15,889 nucleotides of DNA from the NCBI GenBank assembly GCA_036259355.1, contig DATABY010000227.1:1-15889 (forward strand), written 5' to 3'. The stretch's first letter is position 1. Every line of letters begins with the position of its first letter. Below are positions 7,958 through 14,771 of this stretch, one piece after another. The position numbers and the translations under genes are program-made. This DNA is from JALZDI01 sp036259355. Its GTDB lineage: Bacteria > Actinomycetota > Actinomycetes > Propionibacteriales > Nocardioidaceae. The notes under the pieces are model-generated. The model did no database searches, was not told the origin of the DNA, and was given only the letters and a program-made list of their open reading frames with translations.

Positions 7958-8916
7958 CGGCGTCCGGGCTCGACACACCACGCCCTGCCAAGACTGCTGC
8001 CGGCCAGGACAGGCGGGTCTCCGAGGACTCGGTGGCCGACTACCTGCATCAGATCGGGCGCACCCCTCTGCTCACCCGTCAGCAGGAGGTGGCCCTCGCG
8101 CAGGCGATAGAGGCCGGCCTGTTCGCGCGGGCAGCGCTCGAGACGGGCTCGTCGCCTGCTGACCATGACGACCTGCGCACGCTGGTGGCCCTGGGCGAGG
8201 AGGCCAGGCAGTCGCTGATCCGGGCGAACCTTCGGCTGGTCGTCTCGATGGCCAAGCGCTACCTGGGGCAGGGCCTGTCGATGCTGGATCTCGTGCAGGA
8301 GGGCAACCTGGGGCTGATGCGGGCCGTGGAGCGGTTCGACCACGAGCTCGGGTTCAAGTTCTCCACCTACGGCGTCTGGTGGATCAAGCAGTCCATCACG
8401 CGCGCGATCGCCGATCAGGGCCGCACGATCCGCATGCCGGTCCACGTGGCCGGAGATGTCTACCGCGCAGGTCGCCAGCAACGGCTCCTCTCGCAGCAGC
8501 TGGGCCGCCTGCCCACGGTGGCCGAGGTAGCCGCTGATCTGAACGTCAGCACCCAACGCGCGCAAGATTTGCTGGGCTGGGCGACCGAGCCCACCTCACT
8601 CGACATCGCCGTGGGGGACGGCGACGGAGTGCTTGCCGACCTGGTCAGCGACGCCGACGGCAACCTTGCGCTCGAGCGGGTCGTCGAGGGCTTCGTGCAC
8701 GCCGACCTCGCCGCGGCGCTGGCCAAGCTCACCGAGCGAGAGCGCGCCCTGCTGACCCTGCGGTTCGGGCTGCGCGACACCCGCCCGCACACCCTGCAAG
8801 AGCTGGCAGCGCACTTCGGTGTCTCACGCGAGCGAGTACGGCAGCTGCAGACCAGGGCGATGGCGAAGCTGCGCGCCGGCAGCCAGTCGGAGACGCTGCA
8901 CAGCTACCTGCGCTGA
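7954..8916 (+). CDS. Group 2 RNA polymerase sigma factor (sigma-70 family, SigB/Hrd-like)
   Basis: 320-residue promoter-recognition subunit. Region 1.2 is ADYLHQIGRTPLLTRQQEVALAQAIEAG (residues 29-55). Region 2 (about 85-160) is intact: LIRANLRLVVSMAKRYLGQGLSMLDLVQEGNLGLMRAVERFDHELGFKFSTYGVWWIKQSITRAI. Region 3 follows (170-235). Region 4 ends with TLQELAAHFGVSRERVRQLQTRAMAKL (280-306), the -35-binding helix-turn-helix. There is no long region 1.1, so this is an alternative rather than the primary sigma. Region 2 departs slightly from the housekeeping form (GFKFSTYGVWWIKQS for GYKFSTYATWWIRQA). Translation is probably coupled to the overlapping leader ORF. The convergent neighbour encodes an anti-sigma-type kinase. 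Confidence 0.93.
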   Translation: MTASGLDTPRPAKTAAGQDRRVSEDSVADYLHQIGRTPLLTRQQEVALAQAIEAGLFARAALETGSSPADHDDLRTLVALGEEARQSLIRANLRLVVSMAKRYLGQGLSMLDLVQEGNLGLMRAVERFDHELGFKFSTYGVWWIKQSITRAIADQGRTIRMPVHVAGDVYRAGRQQRLLSQQLGRLPTVAEVAADLNVSTQRAQDLLGWATEPTSLDIAVGDGDGVLADLVSDADGNLALERVVEGFVHADLAAALAKLTERERALLTLRFGLRDTRPHTLQELAAHFGVSRERVRQLQTRAMAKLRAGSQSETLHSYLR

Positions 8917-8934
8917 GGAAACCGCTGGCCGCGG

Positions 8935-9402
8935 CTACGGGAGACCCGCGAACCCGTCCGTGGCAGGAGCCGGCGTCAGCAGCGGCGCGTGGTCGGCCCA
9001 CCGCAACCGCTTCATCAGGTGTACGGACCCTCCGTCACCGGCGACCGTGTCGAACACCGCGCTGTCGGTCAGCGCAGTCATCAGTGCCAGCCCGCGCCCA
9101 CGCTCCGCGGAGTGGTCGGGCATGGAGGCCACCGGCCAGGTCGGCCGGTGGCCGAAGCCGGTTCCGGAGTCGAGGACGTCGACCGTGAGCTGCTCGTCGC
9201 CGATGTTGATCAAGACCTCGTAGTCGTCGCCCTCACCGGCGTGGTGGTAGACGTTGGTGCAAGCCTCCGACAGCGCTACCTCGATCTCGGACACGCAGTC
9301 GTGCGCAACGCCGGCGCTGCTCAGCGCGACGGCGACCGTACGACGCGCGAGCGGGACGCTCGCCGCTTCCCGCGGCAAGGTCATCACGACCTGGATGCGC
9401 AT
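8935..9402 (-). CDS. RsbW-like anti-sigma factor / serine kinase (HATPase_c)
   Basis: 155-residue GHKL-fold ATPase of the kind that binds a sigma factor or phosphorylates its STAS-domain antagonist. Visible motifs: N box EIEVALSEACTNVYHHA (Asn50), G1 box VDVLDSGTGF (78-83) and G2 box RGRGLALM (101-108). The start ATG at 9402 has an excellent GGAGGAG 7-8 bases upstream; the longer frame to 9525 adds an unlikely N-terminus. It ends 18 bases from the end of the convergent sigma gene. No STAS anti-anti-sigma gene is present in this window. Because group 2 sigmas are not usual RsbW clients, the actual partner is uncertain. Confidence 0.9.
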   Translation of the reverse strand: MRIQVVMTLPREAASVPLARRTVAVALSSAGVAHDCVSEIEVALSEACTNVYHHAGEGDDYEVLINIGDEQLTVDVLDSGTGFGHRPTWPVASMPDHSAERGRGLALMTALTDSAVFDTVAGDGGSVHLMKRLRWADHAPLLTPAPATDGFAGLP

Positions 9403-9579
9403 GGAACTCTCCTCCGCAGCAACGAAGAACATGGACTCCGCGGCGCTGGTGCGCTCGGGGCAGCGATCGTTGCCGGGATGAGAGTGGACCCTCGGGGCAT
9501 CGTCAGACCTCGCGCGCGTCATCACCAGGAATGGGGCGGGGTCCAGGCCCTCCGCCGGGTATGAACCGACCTTTGAGTA

Positions 9580-9605
9580 CTACCCAGTGTGGGCCTGCTT
9601 CACCC
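9580..9605 (-). promoter_or_regulatory. Candidate SigF/SigB-type promoter for the anti-sigma gene
   Basis: On the minus strand GGGT (9605-9602), a 16-base spacer and GGGTAG (9585-9580) resemble the GNNT-N14-16-GGGTAY promoters used by SigB/SigF-family stress sigmas in actinobacteria. The site is about 180 bases upstream of the anti-sigma start, in the 244-base gap before the GAF-ANTAR gene. Short motifs like this can arise by chance. Confidence 0.35.
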
Positions 9606-9646
9606 GACGTCTGACACTCTTTTCTTGCCGACATCCCGGTGCGGGC

Positions 9647-10377
9647 TCACGCGCGGGGGTGATACCGGGACCAATCGGCTTCCGCGCCGGTGCGTACGAC
9701 GTCCTCGGCGAGGTCGCGCAGCCGGCGACGGTCGTCGCGGGCACGGTCGCGAAGCAGCCGGAAGGCCTCGTCGGTGCCGATGTCGAGTCGGGTGGCGAGC
9801 ACGCCCTTGGCCTGTTCGATCGTCACCCGGCTGTTCAGGGCGTGCTGCAGCTGGTCGACCAGGTCTCGTTGGCGCGCCAGCCGATCCTGCAGGACCGCGA
9901 TCGTGGCCACATCTGCCAACGCCTGCGCGATCGGGATCGCCAGGGCGTCGAAGGGGTCGGTTCGCGCCTCCCCGAACAGGTTCAGGCCCCGATGACCTGC
10001 CCCTGTAGGCGCATGGGCAGCGCCAGCACGCTGCCGAACCGGAGCTCGAGGGCGGCCGGGGCGAACCGTGGCCACCGGCGCTGGGCCTGGTCGAGCCGTT
10101 CGACCGCGACGGGGCGGCCGGTCTGGCACCCCTCGAGGCACGGGCCCTCGTCGTTCTGGAGCTGGAAGAGCTCCAGCAGCCGAGCGTTCTCGCTGGAGGA
10201 CACCGCCACCTGCAGGCGATCGTGGTCGTCGACCACCAGCAGCCCCGCCGCCGTGACGCCGAGCAGATCGACGCAACGGCTGGCCAGCACGTGCAGCAGC
10301 TCGATCACGTCGAAGTCATCGACAAGAGTGTCGGCCAGGTCCGCGAATGTCCGGGCGAGCTTCTCGGCGTCCACCAC
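9647..10377 (-). pseudogene. GAF-ANTAR antiterminator-type regulator, frameshifted
   Basis: Reads as one gene of about 243 residues split over two frames. From the GTG at 10377 (preceded by GGAG) the first frame encodes a GAF sensor domain, DDFDVIELLHVLASRCVDLLG through FGSVLALPMRLQGQVIGA, then hits TGA at 9984-9982. The second frame resumes exactly where GAF domains continue (LNLFGE) and encodes a helical linker and an ANTAR domain (SRVTIEQAKGVLATRLDIGTDEAFRLLRDRAR). One missing base in the run at 9985-9990 explains the break: adding a base there restores ALNLF. ANTAR domains bind dual-hairpin RNA and act as antiterminators. It may be a true mutation, a programmed frameshift or a sequencing error. 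Confidence 0.85.
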
Positions 10378-10530
10378 GTCTCTCCTGGTTCCATGATCAC
10401 GACCCATTACCGTCCGTACAAGACTCGCTGGTGCGGCGGTGCGTGCACAGGCGGTCGGGCGGAGAGGGGACGCCGCCCCTTCCAGGTCTACCGCTGCGCG
10501 CCGAACAGCGCTACATTGGTCCGTCGTTCC

Positions 10531-10561
10531 ACCGGCCAGCCGGCCGGTCGACCGGGCCCGG
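10531..10561. repeat. Cluster of three palindromes in the divergent intergenic region
   Basis: ACCGGCC (10531-10537) and GGCCGGT (10542-10548) form a 7-bp perfect inverted repeat with a 4-base loop. GGTCGACC (10546-10553) and CCGGGCCCGG (10552-10561) are overlapping perfect palindromes. They lie between the GAF-ANTAR gene and the small gene at 10621, where an operator would be expected, but GC-rich palindromes are common in such genomes. Confidence 0.5.
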
Positions 10562-10620
10562 ACCCTGCCCGTCGGTTCGAGACGATCTGAGGTCTTCACA
10601 GCAGGCCCGGAGGCAATGTG

Positions 10621-10806
10621 ATGATGGAGAGGCTCGGCACGAGGCTGCGTCGATGGGTCAACCAAGACGTGGCGCGCACCAACGCCGCCCAGGCGGCCGT
10701 ACGACTCCAGCACCGCCGCCGCCAGCTCGACGAGGTGAGCGCCTACCTGGATCGGCAGCGCAGCGCCTCGGTCGCACAGGGCAGCAGGAGACCGCCGGGC
10801 CGGTGA
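10621..10806 (+). CDS. Small basic protein, unknown function
   Basis: 61-residue Arg-rich protein (MMERLGTRLRRWVNQDVART...). Most of it is predicted to be one long amphipathic helix (DVARTNAAQAAVRLQHRRRQLDEV), followed by a basic tail. No family recognised. Support for it being real comes from a perfect GGAGG 7 bases before the ATG at 10621; a GTG at 10618 and an ATG at 10624 are alternative starts. It is divergent from the GAF-ANTAR gene and converges on hemA with a 30-base gap. No signal peptide or membrane segment is visible. Confidence 0.55.
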   Translation: MMERLGTRLRRWVNQDVARTNAAQAAVRLQHRRRQLDEVSAYLDRQRSASVAQGSRRPPGR

Positions 10807-10836
10807 CCACGGGACCCGGCTGAGGCGACGGCGCCG

Positions 10837-12117
10837 CTACGCCACGCTCCACACGTCCGGCCGGTCGCGCCCGTCGAGCCGGAAGGCCGCGCGTAGCAGC
10901 GCGAGCGCGGCCTCGTCGTCCTCCGCGGCCGCCTGACGGGCCAGGACCGTCGGCGCGTGTGCGACCGCGCCCGCGACCGCCGCCGCCATCCGGAGCAGTG
11001 TCTCCTCGGGCAGGCCCATGCCCCGCGTCGCACGCCGTAGCTGCTCCAGGCAGGTGTCCTCGACTCCCGTACGCAGCGACGCGATCAGCGGTCCCGCCCG
11101 CCGGGACCGCATCTCGGCGCAGTAGGCATCGGCGGCCGCTTCGGCCGTGGCCGTGGCGGCCTCGACCGCGCGGCCGTCGGGTGTGGCTCCTGACCCACGG
11201 TCACCGAGGTCGTCCAGGTTCAGCAGGCGCACTCCCGGCACCGCGGCGACCGCCGGGTCGACGTTGCGGGGCAGCGAGAGGTCGACGATCGTCAACGACC
11301 GTCCCGGTCGGTCCTGCATCACGCCGCGCACGAGCTCCGCGGAGAGCAGCCGACGCCCCGCGGAGGTCGCGACGAACAGCACGTCGGCGTCGGAAAGGCG
11401 TTGCGGCAGCTCTCCCAACGGGTGCACCGGCGGTCCGCCGCCGTTGGCACTCGACCTCCGGCTCAGCAGCGCGGCACGACCGCGCGCTGCGGGGAGGGCC
11501 TCCAGCACCTGCCGCCCCATCGTGCCGGCACCCACCACGACCGCGTCGACCGACTGAGCATCCGGGTGCCCGACCAGGGCACCGGACACGGCTCGCTCGA
11601 CAAGCAGGCCGCGCCGGAGCAGTCCGGGGTGGGCGCGGGAGGTCTCCCGCGCCGCCGTGAGGGCTGCGGTCACCACCCGCCGCAACCGATGGGCGTCGCC
11701 CTGCCGCGCGATGGCCGCCCGAGCAGCGGCCCGCAGCTGGGCCTGCACCTCGACCTCGCCGACGATGCGGCTCCCCAGCCCCGCGGCAGTGCGGAACAGG
11801 TGGCGTACGGCGTCCTCGCCGCGCACGACCGTGGCCCGGCCGACGGGTTCGCGGCAGTCGCCGAGCAGGAGGCCGATCAGCCGGTCGGCGACGGCCCAGG
11901 AGGCCTTGCGGCTCGCCGCGTCGGCGTACGCGGGCAGGTCCAGGACCGCGTGCAGCTCGATGCGGCTGCACGTGGACAGCACCATGACCTCCGCACAGCC
12001 GGCGGCCAGCGCGCGCTCCCGCAGGGCGTCCTTGTCCGCCGCCGCGGCGGCGACACGCTCGAGCCCGCCGATCGCGGCGGCGTCGTGGGTGATCCCCACG
12101 GTGAGAAAGCTGTTCAT
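10837..12117 (-). CDS. hemA: Glutamyl-tRNA reductase, divergent copy
   Basis: Converts glutamyl-tRNA to glutamate-1-semialdehyde, the first committed step of C5 tetrapyrrole synthesis. 426 residues from the ATG at 12117. The N-terminus VGITHDAAAIGGLER keeps the conserved His. The catalytic Cys is at its usual place (Cys50 in LSTCSRIEL), but the canonical TCNR reads TCSR. The NADPH loop is VVGAGTMGRQV, and TIVDLSLPRNVDP is the conserved C-terminal element of the nucleotide domain. The helical dimerisation domain follows. The usual GExQILGQVK element is replaced by GEVEVQAQLRAA. It stands alone, without hemC, hemB or rex nearby, so it may be a second copy. A frame extending to 12348 is a shadow. 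Confidence 0.88.
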   Translation of the reverse strand: MNSFLTVGITHDAAAIGGLERVAAAAADKDALRERALAAGCAEVMVLSTCSRIELHAVLDLPAYADAASRKASWAVADRLIGLLLGDCREPVGRATVVRGEDAVRHLFRTAAGLGSRIVGEVEVQAQLRAAARAAIARQGDAHRLRRVVTAALTAARETSRAHPGLLRRGLLVERAVSGALVGHPDAQSVDAVVVGAGTMGRQVLEALPAARGRAALLSRRSSANGGGPPVHPLGELPQRLSDADVLFVATSAGRRLLSAELVRGVMQDRPGRSLTIVDLSLPRNVDPAVAAVPGVRLLNLDDLGDRGSGATPDGRAVEAATATAEAAADAYCAEMRSRRAGPLIASLRTGVEDTCLEQLRRATRGMGLPEETLLRMAAAVAGAVAHAPTVLARQAAAEDDEAALALLRAAFRLDGRDRPDVWSVA

Positions 12118-12218
12118 GCAAAGCCCCCAGTTCCGGCGTCCGGCCCCCACAGCCGCCCTACTGCGCCATCTGCAGGGTGCGCGGCGAGCGTCAAGGCAGC
12201 GTGAACTGCGGCTCCGCC

Positions 12219-12224
12219 TACACT
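12219..12224 (+). promoter_or_regulatory. -10 box for a probable leaderless transcript
   Basis: TACACT fits TANNNT and ends 8 bases before the GTG at 12233. That gene has no clear Shine-Dalgarno, so transcription probably begins at the start codon. No convincing -35 was seen. Confidence 0.5.
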
Positions 12225-12232
12225 CGGCAGGC

Positions 12233-12529
12233 GTGATCTTCAAGCATGTGGGACATGAGCGCCCGTACCCCGAGCACGGGCTGAGGCAGCGCGACTGGGC
12301 GTCTCTTCCGCCGCGCCAGGTCCGGCTGGACCAGCTGGTCACCACCAAGGGAACGCTCGACCTCGAGAAGGTGCTCGCCGAGGACTCGACCTTCTACGGC
12401 GACCTGTTCGCCCACGTCGTGGAGTGGAACGGCGACCTCTATCTCGAGGACGGCCTGCACCGCGCGCTCCGGGCGGCGCTGCAGCAACGCAACGTCCTGC
12501 ACGCGCGCGTGCACGCCATAGGAGAATAG
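12233..12529 (+). CDS. Conserved actinobacterial protein, Rv0430-like
   Basis: 98-residue protein starting VIFKHVGHERPYPEHGL. It matches my recollection of a family strongly conserved in actinobacteria and placed directly before a LytR_C membrane protein, as Rv0430 is before virR (Rv0431) in M. tuberculosis. Core segments are PPRQVRLDQLVTTKGTLDL, EDSTFYGDLFAHVVEW and GDLYLEDGLHRALRAALQQRNVLHARV. The LEDGLHRALRA element resembles the DGHHR motif of ParB-like domains, a weak hint of fold. Annotation pipelines sometimes call such proteins VapB-type antitoxins, which the sequence does not support. The GTG start is supported by the TACACT box just upstream. The next gene begins 38 bases downstream. 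Confidence 0.8.
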   Translation: MIFKHVGHERPYPEHGLRQRDWASLPPRQVRLDQLVTTKGTLDLEKVLAEDSTFYGDLFAHVVEWNGDLYLEDGLHRALRAALQQRNVLHARVHAIGE

Positions 12530-12567
12530 GAGCCACGAACCGGCGCAACGAGTGGGGAGGGCAGCCG

Positions 12568-13083
12568 TTGTCACGCGGTTTCCGCACGGCCGCCACGATG
12601 GGGGTGCTGATCGGCATCCTCGTCGGCTTGGCGTACTTCGGCTGGCAGGGGCTCACCCGCGGCTGGTTCGACGACAGCCAGGCGACCGCCGAGGACGTGC
12701 CCGCGGAGTCCTGTTCGACCCCGCCCCCGGTCACGGTCCGCGCGCAGCAGGTCCGCGTCAGCGTCTACAACGCCGGCGCGCCGTCCGGCCAGGCCGGTGC
12801 GGTGATGGACGCGCTGAGCCGGCAGGGCTTCCGGGAAGGCCGGCTGACCGACGCCCCCGACCGGATCACCGTCGACGGGATCGTGCTGTGGCCGGGCGAC
12901 GCCGACCGTGGCGCGGTCGAGCTCGTCGAGCGCCAGTTCCGGGACGTGCGCGTCGTCGCGCGACCCGAACCGCTCGGACCCGGGATCAACGTGCTCGTCG
13001 GTGACGAGTTCGGCAGCCTCGCCCCGCAGGCCCCGCGGTCGATCGACGTCCCGCAGCCCGAGGTGTGCGGACAGCAGGGCTAG
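12568..13083 (+). CDS. LytR C-terminal domain membrane protein (VirR/Cei-like)
   Basis: 171-residue single-pass membrane protein. A short basic N-terminus (MSRGFRTAAT) is followed by a transmembrane helix MGVLIGILVGLAYFGWQGL (about residues 11-29). The external part contains a LytR_C domain: VRVSVYNAGAPSGQAGAVMDALSRQGF, then a strand-rich half ending GPGINVLVGDEFGSL. Such proteins act at the envelope; VirR of M. tuberculosis affects wall permeability and vesicle release. The TTG start at 12568 was chosen because GGGGAGG lies about 7 bases upstream and because the nearest ATG (12598) would remove the basic pre-membrane residues. The TAG stop overlaps that of the convergent antiporter. Confidence 0.85.
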   Translation: MSRGFRTAATMGVLIGILVGLAYFGWQGLTRGWFDDSQATAEDVPAESCSTPPPVTVRAQQVRVSVYNAGAPSGQAGAVMDALSRQGFREGRLTDAPDRITVDGIVLWPGDADRGAVELVERQFRDVRVVARPEPLGPGINVLVGDEFGSLAPQAPRSIDVPQPEVCGQQG

Positions 13084-14585
13084 CGCCCGTACCGGGTCGC
13101 CTCCCCCAGCCAACCCGCGAGCCGCCCCCCGCGACCGACCGCACGCAGCCGCTCCTCGGTCGCCTCGCGCAGCCGGCGGGGCGTCACCACCAGCAGGTCG
13201 TCGCCGGTGCGCAGCACCCGACGCCCGTCGGGCACGAAGCTGTCGTCGCCGCGCACGACCAGTGACACCGAAACACCCTTCGGCAACCTCAGCTCCTGGA
13301 CCTCGACGCCGTGCAGCTGCGAGCCCACCGGGATGCGCACTTGCAGCAGGTCGGCGGCCAGCCGGTCCAACGGGGCCGCCTCGACGTCGACGTCCTGCAC
13401 CTCACCGCGGGTGGTCACGCCGAGCAGCCGGGCTGCCATGGGCAAGGTCGGGCCCTGCACCAGCGTGTAGAAGATGACCATCACGAACACCAGGTCGAAC
13501 AGGTCGTCGGCACCGTTCACGCCGTTGGCCAGCGGGATCGTCGCCAGCACGATCGGCACCGCACCGCGAAGCCCGGCCCAGGCCATGAACGCCTGCTCGC
13601 GCCACGGCATCCGCAGCGGCCCGGCGCACGCGGCGACCGACAGCGGCCGGGCGACGAACGTGAGCAGGGCCCCGGCCACCAGACCAAGGACCACGTTCTG
13701 GAACGTGATCCGCCCTGGGGAGGCGAGTAACCCGAGCATCACGAAGAGGCCGATCTGCGCCAGCCACGCGATGCCCTCGCTGAAGGACCGGGTTGCGAGC
13801 CGGTGCGGCAGCTCGGCGTTGCCGAGGACGAGCGCCGCCACGTAGACGGCGGCGAAGCCGCTGGCATGCAGCGCGGACGCGCCGGCGTAGGCGAAGATCG
13901 CGAACGCGAGCACGGCGACCGGGTACAGGCCGGAGGAGGCCAGCGCGACCCGGCGCAGCACCCACGCGCCCGCCCAGCCCACGGCGAGGCCGACGACGAC
14001 GCCCGTGGCGAGCTCGTAGAGCATGATCCCGGCCACGACCAACGGCCCCTGGTCGACGACGGCGCCGGTGCTCACCAACGTGACGAGCAGGACGGTCGGT
14101 GCGTCGTTGAGCCCCGACTCCGACTCGAGCGTTCCGGCCAGCCGACGCGGGAGCGGGACATGCCGCAGCACGCTGAACACCGCCGCGGCGTCGGTGGGGG
14201 AGGTCACCGCTCCGAGCAGGATCGCGACCCGCCAGTCGAGCCCGAGCAGCCAGTGGGCCAGCACCGCCATCACGCCGACGCTGACCGCTACCCCGACGCT
14301 GGCCAGCGCGCCGCCGAGGCGGATGGACGACCGCACCTCGGACCAGCGAGTGGTGATGCCGCCCTCGGCCAGGATCAGCGCCAGCGCGCCGAACCCGAGT
14401 GCGTGCGCGAGCGCAGCGTCCTCGAAGTTGATCCCGAGTCCCGACTCTCCGAGGGCGACGCCCATCAGCAGGTAGACCAGGAGGCTGGGGAGGCCGGCGC
14501 GGACCGACAGACGGACGGCGAGGATGGCCGCGAGGAGCACGCCGGTCCCGACGAGGAGGTACTCGTCGAGCTGCTCTACCGTCAC
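13080..14585 (-). CDS. Potassium/proton antiporter, CPA1 family (NhaP2/CvrA-like)
   Basis: 501-residue membrane exchanger. The first 390 or so residues form the Na+/H+ exchanger fold with about 12 hydrophobic segments. Motifs: LLVYLLMGVALGESG near the N-terminus, ILAEGGITTRW, the ion-binding SPTDAAAVFSVL and the ESGLNDAPTVLLVTL region carrying the paired Asn-Asp of electrogenic-type sites. WAGLRGAVPIVLATIPL is the conserved late helix. The cytoplasmic C-terminus (after LGVTTRGEVQDVD) holds a TrkA_C/RCK_C-like domain (GSQLHGVEVQELRLPKGVSVSLVVRGDDSFVPD), which senses ligands in this group. The start GTG at 14585 has AGGGA upstream. The ion specificity is inferred from the NhaP2-like layout. Confidence 0.9.
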   Translation of the reverse strand: MTVEQLDEYLLVGTGVLLAAILAVRLSVRAGLPSLLVYLLMGVALGESGLGINFEDAALAHALGFGALALILAEGGITTRWSEVRSSIRLGGALASVGVAVSVGVMAVLAHWLLGLDWRVAILLGAVTSPTDAAAVFSVLRHVPLPRRLAGTLESESGLNDAPTVLLVTLVSTGAVVDQGPLVVAGIMLYELATGVVVGLAVGWAGAWVLRRVALASSGLYPVAVLAFAIFAYAGASALHASGFAAVYVAALVLGNAELPHRLATRSFSEGIAWLAQIGLFVMLGLLASPGRITFQNVVLGLVAGALLTFVARPLSVAACAGPLRMPWREQAFMAWAGLRGAVPIVLATIPLANGVNGADDLFDLVFVMVIFYTLVQGPTLPMAARLLGVTTRGEVQDVDVEAAPLDRLAADLLQVRIPVGSQLHGVEVQELRLPKGVSVSLVVRGDDSFVPDGRRVLRTGDDLLVVTPRRLREATEERLRAVGRGGRLAGWLGEATRYGR

Positions 14586-14654
14586 GCGGGTCCCTGGGCG
14601 TCGTCGGGCGTCGCCGAAGTCTACCGTCGACGCGCACGACGAGACCCAGCCGCG

Positions 14655-14771
14655 ATGACGCCCGGCGTCGACCTCGACACCGGCGCGGGGAGCCGGTTCG
14701 TGCGGCTGTCGTTCGCGGGCTCGGCCGAGGAGATCGAGACCGCCCTCGGCCGGCTCCGGGGGCCGGCTGCC
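14655..14771 (+). pseudogene. Remnant of the C-terminus of a PLP-dependent aminotransferase
   Basis: Forward translation from 14655 gives TPGVDLDTGAGSRFVRLSF then AGSAEEIETALGRLRG. This closely resembles the last 35-40 residues of class I/II aminotransferases, which end with TPG-x-DF then RFVRFSFAGS and a final helix. No aminotransferase sequence precedes it: the upstream bases belong to the antiporter on the other strand. No stop codon follows in frame before it meets the amidase gene. It appears to be the 3' scrap of a lost gene, sitting in the 186-base gap between the antiporter and the amidase. Similarity is judged from memory of the family. Confidence 0.55.

Noticed and set aside
9557..9562. 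Forward-strand GGGTAT resembling a stress promoter -10
   Set aside because: No forward gene lies within about 1 kb downstream; both neighbouring genes are on the minus strand.
12233..13083. Toxin-antitoxin pair (VapB-like label for the small protein)
   Set aside because: The partner is a LytR_C membrane protein with no toxin features, and the small protein lacks a VapB DNA-binding motif; the Rv0430-virR type pairing fits better.
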